This document shows positions 41,606 through 51,800 of a stretch of DNA of 64,000 nt, one piece after another. The translations under genes were made by a program, and so were the position numbers. Location: the NCBI GenBank assembly GCA_903895725.1, contig CAITUV010000002.1:1-64000 (forward strand). Direction: 5' to 3'. Every line of letters starts with the position of its first letter. Position 1 is the first letter of the stretch. Under the pieces are notes generated by a model that did no database searches, was not told the origin of the DNA, and saw only the letters and a list, made by a program, of their open reading frames with translations. The DNA is from an uncultured Myxococcales bacterium. GTDB taxonomy: Bacteria; Myxococcota_A; UBA9042; CAIXZC01.

Positions 41606-42586
41606 ATGAAGAGGCTGTTTTCAGGAATGCAACCGACCGGCTCGCCGCACATCGGAAACTATCTCGGTGCGATTGAGAACTGGGTGGCTCTGCAGGAGCA
41701 GTTCGATGCAATCTACTCCATCGTGGATCTGCACGCGTTGACCATCGAGTACAACCCGACCGAGATGTCCCGGAGGGTGTTCGAGATGGCAGCCATCCTG
41801 CTGGCATGCGGAATCGATGCTCCCAACCGGTGCACGCTGTTCGTGCAGTCTCACGTGCCGCAGCACTCGGAGCTGGCGTGGATCTTCAACACGGTTACGC
41901 CGCTGGCCGAGCTGTACCGGATGACGCAGTTCAAGTCGAAGGCGGAGACGCACGAGAAGAACGTGAACTGCGGCCTGCTGGCCTACCCCGTGCTCCAGGC
42001 AGCCGACATCCTCCTGTACAAGGGGGAGGTGGTTCCGGTCGGCGAGGACCAGGTGCAGCACATCGAGCTGGCCCGGATCGTTGCCCGCAAGTTCAACAAT
42101 CGGTTCGGGACCGAGTACTTCCCTGAGCCGATGGAGAAGGTGAGCATCGCCAAGCGGGTTCGGGGCCTGGACGGTCAGGCCAAGATGTCCAAGTCCCTCA
42201 ACAACCAGATCGACGTGATCGAGTCGCCCGAATCGGTCTGGGAGAAGCTGCGGGTGGCCGTGACCGACCCGGCCCGGATCCGACGGAAGGACGTTGGCAA
42301 CCCGGACAACTGCAACATCTCGTCGCTGCACGAGCTGTTCTCGACTGCCGAGCAGATCGAGTGGGCCAAGAACGGGTGCAGGACTGCGGGGATCGGCTGC
42401 TTCGAATGCAAGCGGGTGCTGGCGGACAACATCATCCAGCGCTTTGCACCGATCCGGGAGAAGGCGCTTGCCCTGCTCGAGGAGAAGAGCACGGTGGAGC
42501 GGGTGCTGGCGCAGGGGGCCGAGAAGGCCCGGGACATCGCATCGGGCACGATGAAGGACGTGCGTGGGATCCTGGGGTTGTACTAG
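41606..42586 (+). CDS. trpS: Tryptophanyl-tRNA synthetase
   Basis: 326-aa class I aminoacyl-tRNA synthetase charging tRNA-Trp. Seen: FSGMQPTGSPHIGNYLGAIE with the HIGN signature, PVGEDQVQHIELARIVARKF, KMSKS in GQAKMSKSLNNQ, and the C-terminal GCRTAGIGCFECKRVLADNI, a Cys-containing form common in many bacterial TrpRS. ATG at 41606 after GGAGGAGAGAGG. The stop abuts the next start codon directly. Confidence 0.95.
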   Translation: MKRLFSGMQPTGSPHIGNYLGAIENWVALQEQFDAIYSIVDLHALTIEYNPTEMSRRVFEMAAILLACGIDAPNRCTLFVQSHVPQHSELAWIFNTVTPLAELYRMTQFKSKAETHEKNVNCGLLAYPVLQAADILLYKGEVVPVGEDQVQHIELARIVARKFNNRFGTEYFPEPMEKVSIAKRVRGLDGQAKMSKSLNNQIDVIESPESVWEKLRVAVTDPARIRRKDVGNPDNCNISSLHELFSTAEQIEWAKNGCRTAGIGCFECKRVLADNIIQRFAPIREKALALLEEKSTVERVLAQGAEKARDIASGTMKDVRGILGLY

Positions 42587-43462
42587 ATGGAGTACTGGCA
42601 GGCAGCGCTGTTCGGGTTGATCCAGGGGTTGACGGAGTTTCTTCCGGTGAGCAGCTCCGGCCACCTGCGAGTGGTCGAGCACTTTGCCGGTCTCCTGGAG
42701 CCGCAGACCGGGTTCGACGTGGCTCTGCACATGGGCACTCTCGTTGCGATTCTCCTGTTCTTCTGGAGGGACGTGGCCGACCTGGCTGCCGCCCCCATCC
42801 GGGCGGCGAGGGGGCTTGCGGCCGGGCAGGGATGGCAGGCGGTGAGCGGGGATGCCGGGATGAGAGGGCTTGGCCTCCTGTTCCTGGCCAGCGTTCCGAC
42901 CGGGATCATCGGGTACACGCTCGGACCGTGGCTGGAGACAAGGTCCATGTCGCTGCTGTTCGTCGGGTGCGCGTTCCTGCTCAATTCCTTCATCCTGTTC
43001 TCCTCCCGATGGGTCACGCTGAATGCGGGAGGACCTCGGCTCAACACCGGCTTCTTCGGCGTGCGCTGGCCCGATGCCCTGGTCGTGGGCATCGTCCAGG
43101 GGCTGGCCGTGACGCGGGGAGTCAGCCGCTCCGGCAGCACGATTTCTGCGGCGCTCGTGATGGGCATGGACCGCGACACGGCCGGGCGCTTCTCCTTCCT
43201 GCTCTCCCTTCCTGCCGTCGGGGGGGCCGCTCTCCTGAGCCTGGCAGGGGAGGCCACTTCCGGTGCATCGGTCAGCCTGCTCCCGACGCTGCTGGGGGCC
43301 TCGGTTGCGTTCGTGTCCGGCCTGGTGGCCCTGTTCTGGCTCATGCGGATGGTCCGGGCCGGCCGCCTGCACCGGTTCGGCTGGTACACGCTGTTCCTGG
43401 GGATGGGGCTGGTGTTGTGGCATTTCCAGGGTGAAGCACTGTTGTCCGCACTGGGGGGATGA
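42587..43462 (+). CDS. uppP: Undecaprenyl-diphosphatase (BacA/UppP)
   Basis: 291-aa polytopic membrane enzyme recycling undecaprenyl pyrophosphate to the monophosphate carrier for peptidoglycan and polysaccharide export. Seen: GLIQGLTEFLPVSSSGHL with the catalytic Glu/Ser/His block near the N terminus and RGVSRSGSTISAALVMGM, the second conserved loop (usually PGxSRS; here Arg replaces Pro). About eight hydrophobic segments. It starts at the base after the trpS stop and ends with an ATGA overlap onto the next gene. Confidence 0.93.
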   Translation: MEYWQAALFGLIQGLTEFLPVSSSGHLRVVEHFAGLLEPQTGFDVALHMGTLVAILLFFWRDVADLAAAPIRAARGLAAGQGWQAVSGDAGMRGLGLLFLASVPTGIIGYTLGPWLETRSMSLLFVGCAFLLNSFILFSSRWVTLNAGGPRLNTGFFGVRWPDALVVGIVQGLAVTRGVSRSGSTISAALVMGMDRDTAGRFSFLLSLPAVGGAALLSLAGEATSGASVSLLPTLLGASVAFVSGLVALFWLMRMVRAGRLHRFGWYTLFLGMGLVLWHFQGEALLSALGG

Positions 43463-44589
43463 GCATGGGGGGGAATTCGGAGCGGAGAAAGACGGGAAAT
43501 CGATGGGCAGCAATTCTGGCGGGCGGCGCAGGCACCCGGTTCTGGCCGGCCAGCCGCAAGGCACTCCCGAAGCCGTTCCTGGACATCCTCGGAGCCGGCC
43601 CGCTTGCCCGGGTCACCGGCGAGCGGGTGATGCCGCTGCTCTCGGCCGGGCACCTCCTGTACGTACTCGGGAGCAACCTCGAGAAGCCGCTCCGCACGAT
43701 CCTGCCCAGGCCGTGGAAGTGCGACGTCGTGCTGGAGCCCGTGGCGAGAAATACGCTGGGAGCCGTTCTTCTGGCCGTGGCCCGGGTGCTGTCGGAAGAT
43801 CCGGACGGACGGCTCGCCATCTTCCCGGCCGACCACCAGGTGCGAAACGTGCCCCGCTTCCGAGAGCTCCTGGAAGCCGCCTACCGACTCGCAGACCGGC
43901 ACGTGGTCACGCTGGGCATCGTGCCGGAGTGGGCGGAGACGGGCTTTGGCTACATCCGGAAGGGGAAGCGGCTCGAGGACGATGCCGGCGCCGGACGCGG
44001 CCAGCCCATTCCGGTCTACGCGGTCTCTCGGTTCGTGGAGAAACCAGACCGGCGCAAGGCGCAGCGATATGTCGCCGGCGGCAGCTACTTCTGGAACTCG
44101 GGGATCTTCGTGTTGCACGCCGCCTCGTTCCTCGAGAGGGTACGGGATGTGGAGCCCCGGTTCGCCCTCGTGGCGGATGAGGCATGCCGCCTGTTCTCAT
44201 CGAGGAGAGCGACGCCCGATGCCCTGCTGAAGCTGCTTCAGCCCCTCCCGAATCTCAACATCGACAAGGCCGTGATGGAGCGGATTGGAGGCCTCGCGGT
44301 GATCCCGGCCCAGGTTGGCTGGTCCGACGTGGGCACGTGGGATGCCGTGTTCTGCGAGCGGCCGGAAGGGACGTCGAGCATGGTGGTCGGCGACGTCCTC
44401 GAGGTCGACGGGGGAGGAAACGTGCTCGTCTCCCCGCCGGATGGCCCGCTGGTTGCCACCCTGGACGTGCAGGATCTCGTCGTCGTGGCCACCAGGGACG
44501 CTGTCCTGGTCACCCGGCGAGGAAAGGGACAGCAGGTGGGCAAGCTGACCTCGCTGCTCGCCGCAAGAGGACGAGAGGACTTGCTGTAA
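43459..44589 (+). CDS. Mannose-1-phosphate guanylyltransferase-like enzyme
   Basis: 376-aa nucleotidyltransferase of the ManC/GMP type that would make GDP-mannose from GTP and mannose-1-phosphate for glycan synthesis. Seen: AAILAGGAGTRFWPASRKAL PKPF (nucleotide-binding signature), FPADHQV, ETGFGYIRKG, VSRFVEKPD, SYFWNSGIFV and VGWSDVGTWDAV. It stops shortly after the catalytic domain and lacks the C-terminal phosphomannose isomerase part of bifunctional ManC. ATG at 43459 overlaps the uppP stop; an ATG two codons later is also possible. Confidence 0.85.
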   Translation: MSMGGNSERRKTGNRWAAILAGGAGTRFWPASRKALPKPFLDILGAGPLARVTGERVMPLLSAGHLLYVLGSNLEKPLRTILPRPWKCDVVLEPVARNTLGAVLLAVARVLSEDPDGRLAIFPADHQVRNVPRFRELLEAAYRLADRHVVTLGIVPEWAETGFGYIRKGKRLEDDAGAGRGQPIPVYAVSRFVEKPDRRKAQRYVAGGSYFWNSGIFVLHAASFLERVRDVEPRFALVADEACRLFSSRRATPDALLKLLQPLPNLNIDKAVMERIGGLAVIPAQVGWSDVGTWDAVFCERPEGTSSMVVGDVLEVDGGGNVLVSPPDGPLVATLDVQDLVVVATRDAVLVTRRGKGQQVGKLTSLLAARGREDLL

Positions 44590-44682
44590 CCATGCCCGCC
44601 ACCGAAGGCGAATAGAGGACTTGAGCCGGGAGAGGAGCTCGACCGGCTCGGGGAGTGGCGGCGCAATGCTGCATGGGCAGGC

Positions 44683-44711
44683 TTGAAAGATTGAGGGCGC
44701 ATGGCTAGCTT
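44683..44711 (+). promoter_or_regulatory. Candidate promoter for DHOD-like gene
   Basis: TTGAAA (44683-44688), 17 bp, TAGCTT (44706-44711), 30 bp before the ATG at 44742. Confidence 0.5.
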
Positions 44712-44741
44712 GAACGCCCGCAGGGACCGCGGAGGAATCTG

Positions 44742-45728
44742 ATGGCGAACCTGGAAACGACTTACCTGGGGATCCGGCTCAAGAACCCGCTCATCATCGG
44801 GTCCAGCAGCCTGACCAAGAACGTGGAAGGTGTGAGGCGCTGCGCAGCGGCCGGAGCAGGAGCCGTGGTCCTCAAGTCGCTCTTCGAGGAGGAGATCCGA
44901 CTGGAGTACTCCGGGGCAGCCGAAGCCATGAGCGGGTATCCCCATCCCGAGGCCCTCGGCTGGCTCCAGACCGACCTGGCAGCCCATTATGGCCCCGAGA
45001 CTTACCTCCGCCTGATCGAGGGGGCCGCGGCCACGGTCCAGATCCCGGTCATCGCCAGTCTGAACTGCGTCACCCCCGAAACCTGGGTCAAGTTCGCCTC
45101 ACGCATCGAAGCTGCCGGGGCCGCGGCCATCGAGCTCAACATTTACCAGCTTCCCCTCGACCCCGCCGTCCCCAGCGAACGGATCGAGCAGGGCTACATC
45201 GAGACGCTCAAGGCCGTCCGGGCTCAGGTTTCCATCCCGGTCGCTCTCAAGATGATCCCGTACCTCACCAATATCCCGCGCTTTGCGGTCCAGGCGCATG
45301 AGGCCGGGGCCGCAGGGCTCGTCCTGTTCAACCGCTTCTTCCACCCGGACCTCGACATCACGGAGATGGAGCCGCGAGGCGGCCTCCTTCTCAGCCGCCC
45401 CGAGGAGTACCGCCTTCCGCTCCGGTGGATCGGAATCCTCTACGGACGGACCGGGTGCGACCTGTGCGCCTCGACCGGCGTTCACGATGCCGGAGCCATC
45501 ATCCGCCTGCTCCTGACCGGAGCCAAGGCCGTTCAGGTCACGTCGGCCGTGTACCTTCACAAGCACGAAGTCATCGGGACCATGCTCCACGGCCTGGAAG
45601 ACTGGATGAGCGAGCATGGGTTCGAATCGATCGAGAGCTTCCGGGGGAGAGTCAGCCGCTTCCATTCCGGCCGCCCCGAGATGTTCGAGCGCAGCCAGTA
45701 CATCAAGGCTTTCGTGGACGCCGAGTAG
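44742..45728 (+). CDS. Dihydroorotate dehydrogenase-like flavoprotein
   Basis: 328-aa TIM-barrel of the DHODH-like group (FMN-dependent). It begins ANLETTYLGIRLKNPLIIGSS and has GAGAVVLKSLFEEEI, IPVIASLNCVTP, AIELNIYQ, VALKMIPYLTNI, GLVLFNRFFHPDLD and GAKAVQVTSAVYLH at the strand ends that hold FMN and phosphate. It matches the 'DHOD-like protein' branch, which lacks a proven pyrimidine role, more than PyrD proper. It has its own promoter and ends one base from the convergent DsbA-like gene. Confidence 0.8.
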   Translation: MANLETTYLGIRLKNPLIIGSSSLTKNVEGVRRCAAAGAGAVVLKSLFEEEIRLEYSGAAEAMSGYPHPEALGWLQTDLAAHYGPETYLRLIEGAAATVQIPVIASLNCVTPETWVKFASRIEAAGAAAIELNIYQLPLDPAVPSERIEQGYIETLKAVRAQVSIPVALKMIPYLTNIPRFAVQAHEAGAAGLVLFNRFFHPDLDITEMEPRGGLLLSRPEEYRLPLRWIGILYGRTGCDLCASTGVHDAGAIIRLLLTGAKAVQVTSAVYLHKHEVIGTMLHGLEDWMSEHGFESIESFRGRVSRFHSGRPEMFERSQYIKAFVDAE

Positions 45729-45729
45729 C

Positions 45730-46512
45730 CTACTTGCCCTTGGCCGTTCCCGTCAGTACCGCGTGAACGTCGGCTGGGGCGACTCCCTTCTGCATCGCAA
45801 GCCAGGCCCGCGCCAGCCCCACATCCACCGCAGCCGCCAACGTGTCCACCGGAACCGCACCGCTCACCTGGATCCCGTTGATGAAGGAGCATGGGGTACC
45901 CCGCACTCCGAGGGCCTCGCCTGCCTTCATGTCCTGCATCACCCGGGCCTCATACGTGTTGGCGTCGAGGTCGGCCACGAGCTTGGCCCAATCGATCCCC
46001 TGCTGCTCGGCCCACACCTTGATCTGGGCCTCGTCCATGTCCTCGCGGCTGAAAAGCCGATCGTGCATGGGCCAGAACTTCCCCTGTGCGTGTGCGGCCA
46101 GGCTGGCCTGCGCCATGGGCATCGCCTCCTGGTGGAACGGCAGAGGGTACTGCTTGAAGACGATGCGGAGGAGATCTCCGTAGCGCACCTTGAGCTCCCG
46201 AACGCTGTCGGCCAGCCGCCCGCAGAACGGACACTGGAAGTCCGAGAACACGACGAGCGTCACCGGCGCATCGGACGGCCCCCACGACGGGTCGTCCGCC
46301 AGCACGACAACGGGGGACACCTCGTTGGAGGCGTAGGCACCGGCCGCTTCCTCCGCACGCACCTTTTCCAGCATGTCCTTCCCAATCTTCTCTTCGATAC
46401 GGGCCAGCACCGGTCCCGAGGACGGATGGATGCTTCCCCCCCCTGCCCCGGAGCAGGATGCGGCGAGCACGGCCAGCGCAACAACATTGAATCCCTTACT
46501 GAACACGTTCAT
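45730..46512 (-). CDS. DsbA/thioredoxin-fold lipoprotein
   Basis: 260-aa exported disulphide oxidoreductase-like protein. Lipobox LAASC near residue 20 suggests lipid anchoring. The thioredoxin-fold core reads APVTLVVFSDFQCPFCGRLADSV with a CPFC active site, FKQYPLPFHQEAMPMAQASLAA, and the cis-Pro loop GVRGTPCSFINGIQVSGAVP, typical of the DsbA_4/Com1-type family. The start at 46512 is chosen because AGGAGG lies 6 nt before it; the earlier Met codons at 46518 and 46539 overlap or precede that site. It is divergent from the tetR-led RND operon. Confidence 0.88.
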   Translation of the reverse strand: MNVFSKGFNVVALAVLAASCSGAGGGSIHPSSGPVLARIEEKIGKDMLEKVRAEEAAGAYASNEVSPVVVLADDPSWGPSDAPVTLVVFSDFQCPFCGRLADSVRELKVRYGDLLRIVFKQYPLPFHQEAMPMAQASLAAHAQGKFWPMHDRLFSREDMDEAQIKVWAEQQGIDWAKLVADLDANTYEARVMQDMKAGEALGVRGTPCSFINGIQVSGAVPVDTLAAAVDVGLARAWLAMQKGVAPADVHAVLTGTAKGK

Positions 46513-46625
46513 CTCCATCCTCCTGTGGGTCTTGCCCACCGCAACTCCACTGGCAGGGGCCCGTCACTGGGCCGATTCAAGATACACGCTTTTCACTCCC
46601 CAGGCCAGATCCGGTTTCGAGACTA

Positions 46626-46671
46626 TTGACTTTCCCGGTCGGAGAGTCTAAATATGGACTATTCGACCGGG
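46626..46671 (+). promoter_or_regulatory. Promoter with 38-bp operator upstream of tetR
   Basis: TTGACT (46626-46631), 17 bp, TAAATA (46649-46654). The -10 lies exactly in the centre of an inverted repeat at 46634-46671: arms CCCGGTCG...AGTC and GACT...CGACCGGG around the 8-bp TAAATATG. This is a very likely autoregulatory operator of the adjacent TetR protein controlling the efflux operon. Confidence 0.8.
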
Positions 46672-46709
46672 TTGGTCCATTTTTCGACCTCCCCGGAAGG
46701 AGGAACGCT

Positions 46710-47306
46710 GTGAGACCTGAGAAGCGCAAGGAACGGTATGAACGGATTCTCGACGCTGCAAGGGAGCAGTTTCGGGCATACGGATACCGCAAGACCTCCC
46801 TGGAAGAGATTGCCGAAGCGGCAGGAGTCGGCAAGGCGACGCTGTACCACTACACGACGGGAAAGGACGAGCTGTTCGGGGAAGTGCTCCACCGGCATTA
46901 CGACGAGTATCTGGAGCGTCTTCGAACGGAGCTCGGCCAGGTTTCGACGGCACCGGCCAAGCTGAGGCGGTATGCGCTGGTCCTCCTGGATCAGCATCGT
47001 CGGGTGCGGGAGGGGCTCGTGGTGCCTCGAAACAGCGAGCAGGAGAGCTTCCCGTTCATCGTGCAGCACCTCCACAAGTTTGCGGTCATGGAGATTGCCA
47101 TCCTCCGGGACATTCTGAGCGACGGAGTGGCTGCGGGCGTGTTCCGCAAGGTGAATGAGGAGTTGGTGGCGACGCTTCTGTTTGCGTCGTTCAAGGGAAT
47201 GATCGCCCAGGCCTGCCAGAACCAGGATCACCACGAAGAGATCATTGATCAGTTCCTGTCCGTGCTGTTGAACGGCCTGGTGGCCGGTGCGGACGACCGC
47301 AACTAA
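46710..47306 (+). CDS. TetR-family repressor of RND efflux operon
   Basis: 198 aa from a GTG at 46710 (AAGGAGG 6 nt upstream). The N-terminal helix-turn-helix is RKTSLEEIAEAAGVGKATLY, after ILDAAREQFRAYGY. The C-terminal 130 residues are helical and form the ligand/dimer domain. It is the first gene of a five-component unit: repressor, periplasmic adaptor (10 bp later), RND pump (3 bp later) and TolC-like channel (12 bp later). The symmetric operator over its own promoter supports autorepression relieved by an unknown ligand. Confidence 0.9.
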   Translation: MRPEKRKERYERILDAAREQFRAYGYRKTSLEEIAEAAGVGKATLYHYTTGKDELFGEVLHRHYDEYLERLRTELGQVSTAPAKLRRYALVLLDQHRRVREGLVVPRNSEQESFPFIVQHLHKFAVMEIAILRDILSDGVAAGVFRKVNEELVATLLFASFKGMIAQACQNQDHHEEIIDQFLSVLLNGLVAGADDRN

Positions 47307-47316
47307 GGAGACTTCG

Positions 47317-48852
47317 ATGCGAGCTCTCAAGACATTCCTGCCCCTGCTGCTCCTTGTCGGCTGCGTTCCATCCCGGGCGGAGATCCCTCGCCAGGAGACG
47401 GACGAGCGAACTCCGGTGGAAGTGATGAAGGTGGCAATCGGCACACTGGTGGAGAAGGGCAACTACTACGGGATGCTGGAACCGGCGTCGGCCGTGATGG
47501 TGAGTGCCCAGGTGGGTGGAACGGTGACCGCCGTGGCGGTGGAGGAAGGGAGCGTCGTTACGCGCGGCGGGCTGCTGGCCTCGTTGGACGACGAGCCGTT
47601 CCGCCTGGCGGAGGAGCAGGCGGTCCAGGCGGTGTCCGGGGTGCAGGTGCGCATCGAGCAGCTGACCAAGGCAATCGACGTCGAGCGGCGGGCGCTGGAG
47701 GCAGGAAGGGCCCAGGCCCGTGCCGCTCTGGACATGGCCCAGGCCCGGCTGGCGCTGGTAGAGAAGGGGGCGCGCAGCGACGAGAAGAAGCAGATGGCCG
47801 CCGGAAGGGATGCGGCCAGAGCGGCTCTCGACAATGCGCGCATCGAGAGAGACCGGGTGGATGCGCTGTTCAAGGACGGGGCGGCCACGAGCCAGCAGGT
47901 GGACGGGGCCCGGTCCGCCTATGACGCGTCGCAGGCCCGGTTCGAGCAGGCGGAGGCTGCGTGGCGCGTGGTGGTCAACGGTGCCAGGGAGGAGGACAAG
48001 GAATCGGCCCGGGCTGCGGTCCGGCAGGCCGAGGCCGCACTGAGCAATGCGGATGCCCAGCAGGACAACCTCCAGGTGCGGGAGAAGGAGCTCGAGGCGC
48101 TCGGAATCCAGCTCAAGTCGGCCAACCTGTCGGCTGAGCTTGCTCGATACAACCGGAGCAAGGCGACGCTGAAGTCACCGGTGGAGGGGACGGCCCAGGT
48201 CGCGATGAAGAACGTCGATGCCGGCGAAACGGTGGGACCCGGCGTGCCCCTGTTCGAGCTGCTCGAGACTCAGAGCATGAAGCTGGTGCTCCAGGTCCCG
48301 GGTCGCGACGTGGGCTATCTGTCCGTCGGGCTCACGATCCCGGTGCGCTGTGTCGGGGATGACGAGTCCGCCCCGCTTCGGCAGGGCAAGGTAACGTACG
48401 TCGGCCTGAAGGCCGATTCCCGTAACACGGCCTTTCCCGTGCATCTGATGCTGGCCAACGCGGACGGGAAGCTGCGGGCCGGCCAGGTCTGCGAAGCACA
48501 CCCCGAGCTCACGCGGCACCAGCTCGTGCTGCTGCCCAGCGACGTCGTGATGGACACGGAAGAAGGCAAGGTGGTCATGGTGGTCGAGGAGGGGATGGCC
48601 CGCGAGCGCCCGGTCACCGTCGCGGCAGTGCGGGGCGGCGTGGCCGCAGTCTCGAAGGGGGTGGCCGCAGGCGACCAGCTCATCGTCGTGGGGCAGCGTC
48701 TCGTCCGGGACGGTGAGGGCGTGAACGTGGTCGGCGAGAGGCCCTCCGTGACGGCCGGGACGTCGGCGGCATTCTCCGGATCTCCTGACCCGGGTGCCGG
48801 AGCAGGGGATGAGAAGGCTGCCCCGGAGCCAACCCCGCCGGTAGCGGAGTAG
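47317..48852 (+). CDS. RND efflux periplasmic adaptor lipoprotein (MFP)
   Basis: 511-aa membrane-fusion protein. Signal peptide with lipobox LVGC (Cys16). A split lipoyl/barrel-sandwich domain (VSAQVGGTVTAVAVEEG... and LKSPVEGTAQVAMKNVDAGE) flanks an unusually long Ala/Arg/Glu-rich coiled-coil hairpin (about 110-275). Beta-barrel and membrane-proximal domains follow, then a Pro/Ala/Glu-rich tail. It couples the RND pump to the TolC-type channel. ATG at 47317 with TAAGGAG that overlaps the tetR stop. Confidence 0.9.
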   Translation: MRALKTFLPLLLLVGCVPSRAEIPRQETDERTPVEVMKVAIGTLVEKGNYYGMLEPASAVMVSAQVGGTVTAVAVEEGSVVTRGGLLASLDDEPFRLAEEQAVQAVSGVQVRIEQLTKAIDVERRALEAGRAQARAALDMAQARLALVEKGARSDEKKQMAAGRDAARAALDNARIERDRVDALFKDGAATSQQVDGARSAYDASQARFEQAEAAWRVVVNGAREEDKESARAAVRQAEAALSNADAQQDNLQVREKELEALGIQLKSANLSAELARYNRSKATLKSPVEGTAQVAMKNVDAGETVGPGVPLFELLETQSMKLVLQVPGRDVGYLSVGLTIPVRCVGDDESAPLRQGKVTYVGLKADSRNTAFPVHLMLANADGKLRAGQVCEAHPELTRHQLVLLPSDVVMDTEEGKVVMVVEEGMARERPVTVAAVRGGVAAVSKGVAAGDQLIVVGQRLVRDGEGVNVVGERPSVTAGTSAAFSGSPDPGAGAGDEKAAPEPTPPVAE

Positions 48853-48855
48853 CCC

Positions 48856-51800
48856 ATGTGGTTCACGAAATTCGCACTGGAGCATCGCACTACGACGCTG
48901 GTGTTCGCTTTCCTCCTGCTCATCGCCGGCGGGGTTTCCTACGTGACCTTGCCGCGGGAAGCGGCACCGGACATCAAGATCCCGATCATCCTGGTGGCGG
49001 TCCCCTATCCCGGTGTCGGGCCCGAGGACATCGAGAGCCTGGTCACGACGCCTCTCGAGGCCGAGCTCAAGGACGTCGACGACCTCGACGTGCTGAACTC
49101 GACGTCAAGCGAGGGCCTGTCCATGATCCAGGTGAACTTCCTGCCGGATGCGGACCTGTCCGAGGCCCTCACGTCGGTGCGGGACAAGGTGAACCGCGTC
49201 CGCCCCGAGCTGCCCGCAGATATCCAGGAGCCGTCGATCCAGGAGATCTCCAGCTCCGACTGGCCGATCCTGATGGTCAGCATCTCCGGCGAGGCCGGGC
49301 TGGTGAAGCTCAAGCGGCTGGCCGAGGAGCTCGAACAAGAGATCGAGGCCATGGAGGGAGTGCTGGAGGTGGACGTGTTCGGAGGTCGGGAGCGGGAGAT
49401 CCGGGTCGAGGTCAACCCGCACCTGCTCACGGCCTACGGCCTGTCCCTGACCGATGTCACCACAGCGCTCTCCCAGGAGAACGTCAACGTGCCGGGAGGT
49501 CCGGTCGAGGAAGGGGACCTGCGCTACACGCTGCGCATTCCCGAGGAGATCAAGGATCCGGTCCAGATCGAGGACATGGTGATCAGCACCAAGTTCGGCC
49601 ACCCGGTGCGCATTCGCGAGGTGGCCCGGGTCGTGGACGACTTCAAGGAGATCTCCACCGTCTCCCGCTACCGCGGGAAGGAGGGCGTCTCCCTCTCGGT
49701 CAAAAAGCAGTCCGGTGCGAACATCATCAAGCTCGTGGACTCGGTCAAGGAGTTCGTCGACTCGAAGACCCCGACGTTCCCGGCCGGGACGCAGGTGGTC
49801 TACCTGAACGACTACAGCAAGTTCATCCGGGAGCGTGTGGACGAGCTCGAGAACAACATTCTGACCGCTCTCTTGCTGGTCGTGGGAGTCCTGTTCCTGT
49901 TCATTGGAGGGCGCAACGCCCTGTTCGTGGCGGTGGCCATTCCGCTGTCGATGCTGATGTCGTTCGTCATCCTGCAGGCCATGGGAGTGACGCTGAACAT
50001 GGTGGTACTGTTCGCCCTCATCCTGGCCCTGGGTATGCTGGTAGACAACGCCATCGTGATCGTCGAGAACTCCTACCGACACACGCAGCTGGGCAAATCG
50101 ATCTACCAGGCTGCGTTCGACGCTGCCAAGGAGGTCGCCTGGCCGGTGATCACGTCCACGCTGACCACACTGGCCGTGTTCTTCCCGCTGCTGAGATGGC
50201 CGGGAATCATGGGCAAGTTCTTTGGATACCTGCCGCTGACCCTCATCGTCACGCTGAGCGCATCGCTCTTCGTCGCCCTGGTCTTCAACCCGGTGCTGTG
50301 CTCGATCTTCATGAAGCCGGGTGAGCTGCTGTCGGACGAGAGCCGCAAGGGGTTCAAGGCATCGTTCATGCGTGGGTACCGTGCCGTGCTACGATGGTCG
50401 CTGCACCACCGGGCCATCGTAGTCGCGGCGATGCTCCTCCTGTTCTTCGCATCCTTTGGAGCGTACATCCAGTCGCATCCGCGCATCGAATTCTTCCCCG
50501 CCACGACGCCGGACCGCGCCCGCGTGAACGTCGAGGCTCCGGAGGGGACCAACCTTGCAGCGACGGACCGGATCTCGACTCAGATCGAGCGGTTCCTGAA
50601 TGGGCAGGACAACGTGAAGCACTTCCAGGCCAATGTGGGTGCATCCGGTTCGGGCCGAGGCTCGATCTCGGTTGGGGAGGGGACCCCCTACCTGGCCAAC
50701 GTCTCCATCGACTTCCAGGACCGGGCGGAGTGGACCGAGAACCCGAACCAGACCATCGAAACGCTGCGCGGCTTCACGTCGCAGCTGCCGGGTGCGAAGA
50801 TCAGCCTCTCCAAGGAGCGGATGGGGCCGCCGGCTGGTCTCCCGGTCAACGTCGAGATTGCCGGAACGGACTATGCGCTCCTTTCGCAGGTCGCGGAGGA
50901 GGTCAAGGAGAAGATCCGGGACATCCCGGGGCTGACCGATCTCAAGGACGACTACTCGGCGGGCCGGCCGGAGCTGGAGCTCAGATTCAACCGAGTGCTC
51001 TCCAACCAGCTCATCCTGCAGGGGCTGCGCATCGTGGCCGGCACGGTGAGGACTGCGGTGTATGGGACCACGGCGACGACGTACCGCCTGGGAGAGGAGG
51101 AATTCGACGTGACGGTCCGCCTCCAGGACCGGTTCCGCAAGAGTCGGGAGGCGATCCTCGGACTGTTCGTCGCGGGCAAGGAGGGACGGCAGATCCCGCT
51201 CTCCGAGGTCGTGGACCTGAAGGGAAGCGTCGGCTCCACTGCGGTCCGTCACATCGACCGCAAGCGCGTGATCACCGTGAGCGGCGATGCGCAAGGACGC
51301 CCCGGTGCGGAAGTGCTGCGCGATGTCCGCGAGCGCCTCTCCACGTTCCACCCGCGGGGGGCAACCCTCTCGTTTACTGGAGAAAACAAGGAGATGGTCA
51401 AGGCCCAGGCCTTCCTGGGTCAAGCGCTGTTGATCGGCATCTTCCTCATCGGGATGATCCTGATCACGCAGTTCAACAGCATCGCGCAGACGACGATCAT
51501 CCTGTTGTCGGTCATCCTGTCCATGATGGGAGTCGCCTGGGGCCTCGTGATCAATCGCATGCCATTCTCGGTCATGATGACGGGCATCGGCGTGATCTCG
51601 CTGGCGGGGGTGGTGGTGAACAACGCCATCATCCTGATCGACTTCATCAACCAGCAGCGCAGGGACGGGGTTCCACTCGAGGATGCCCTGGTGGAGGCCG
51701 GGGCCGTTCGTCTGCGCCCGGTCCTGCTCACGGCCGGGACCACGGTCCTGGGCCTCGTTCCCATGGCGCAGGGCTTCGATATCAACCTGCGCCACATGAA

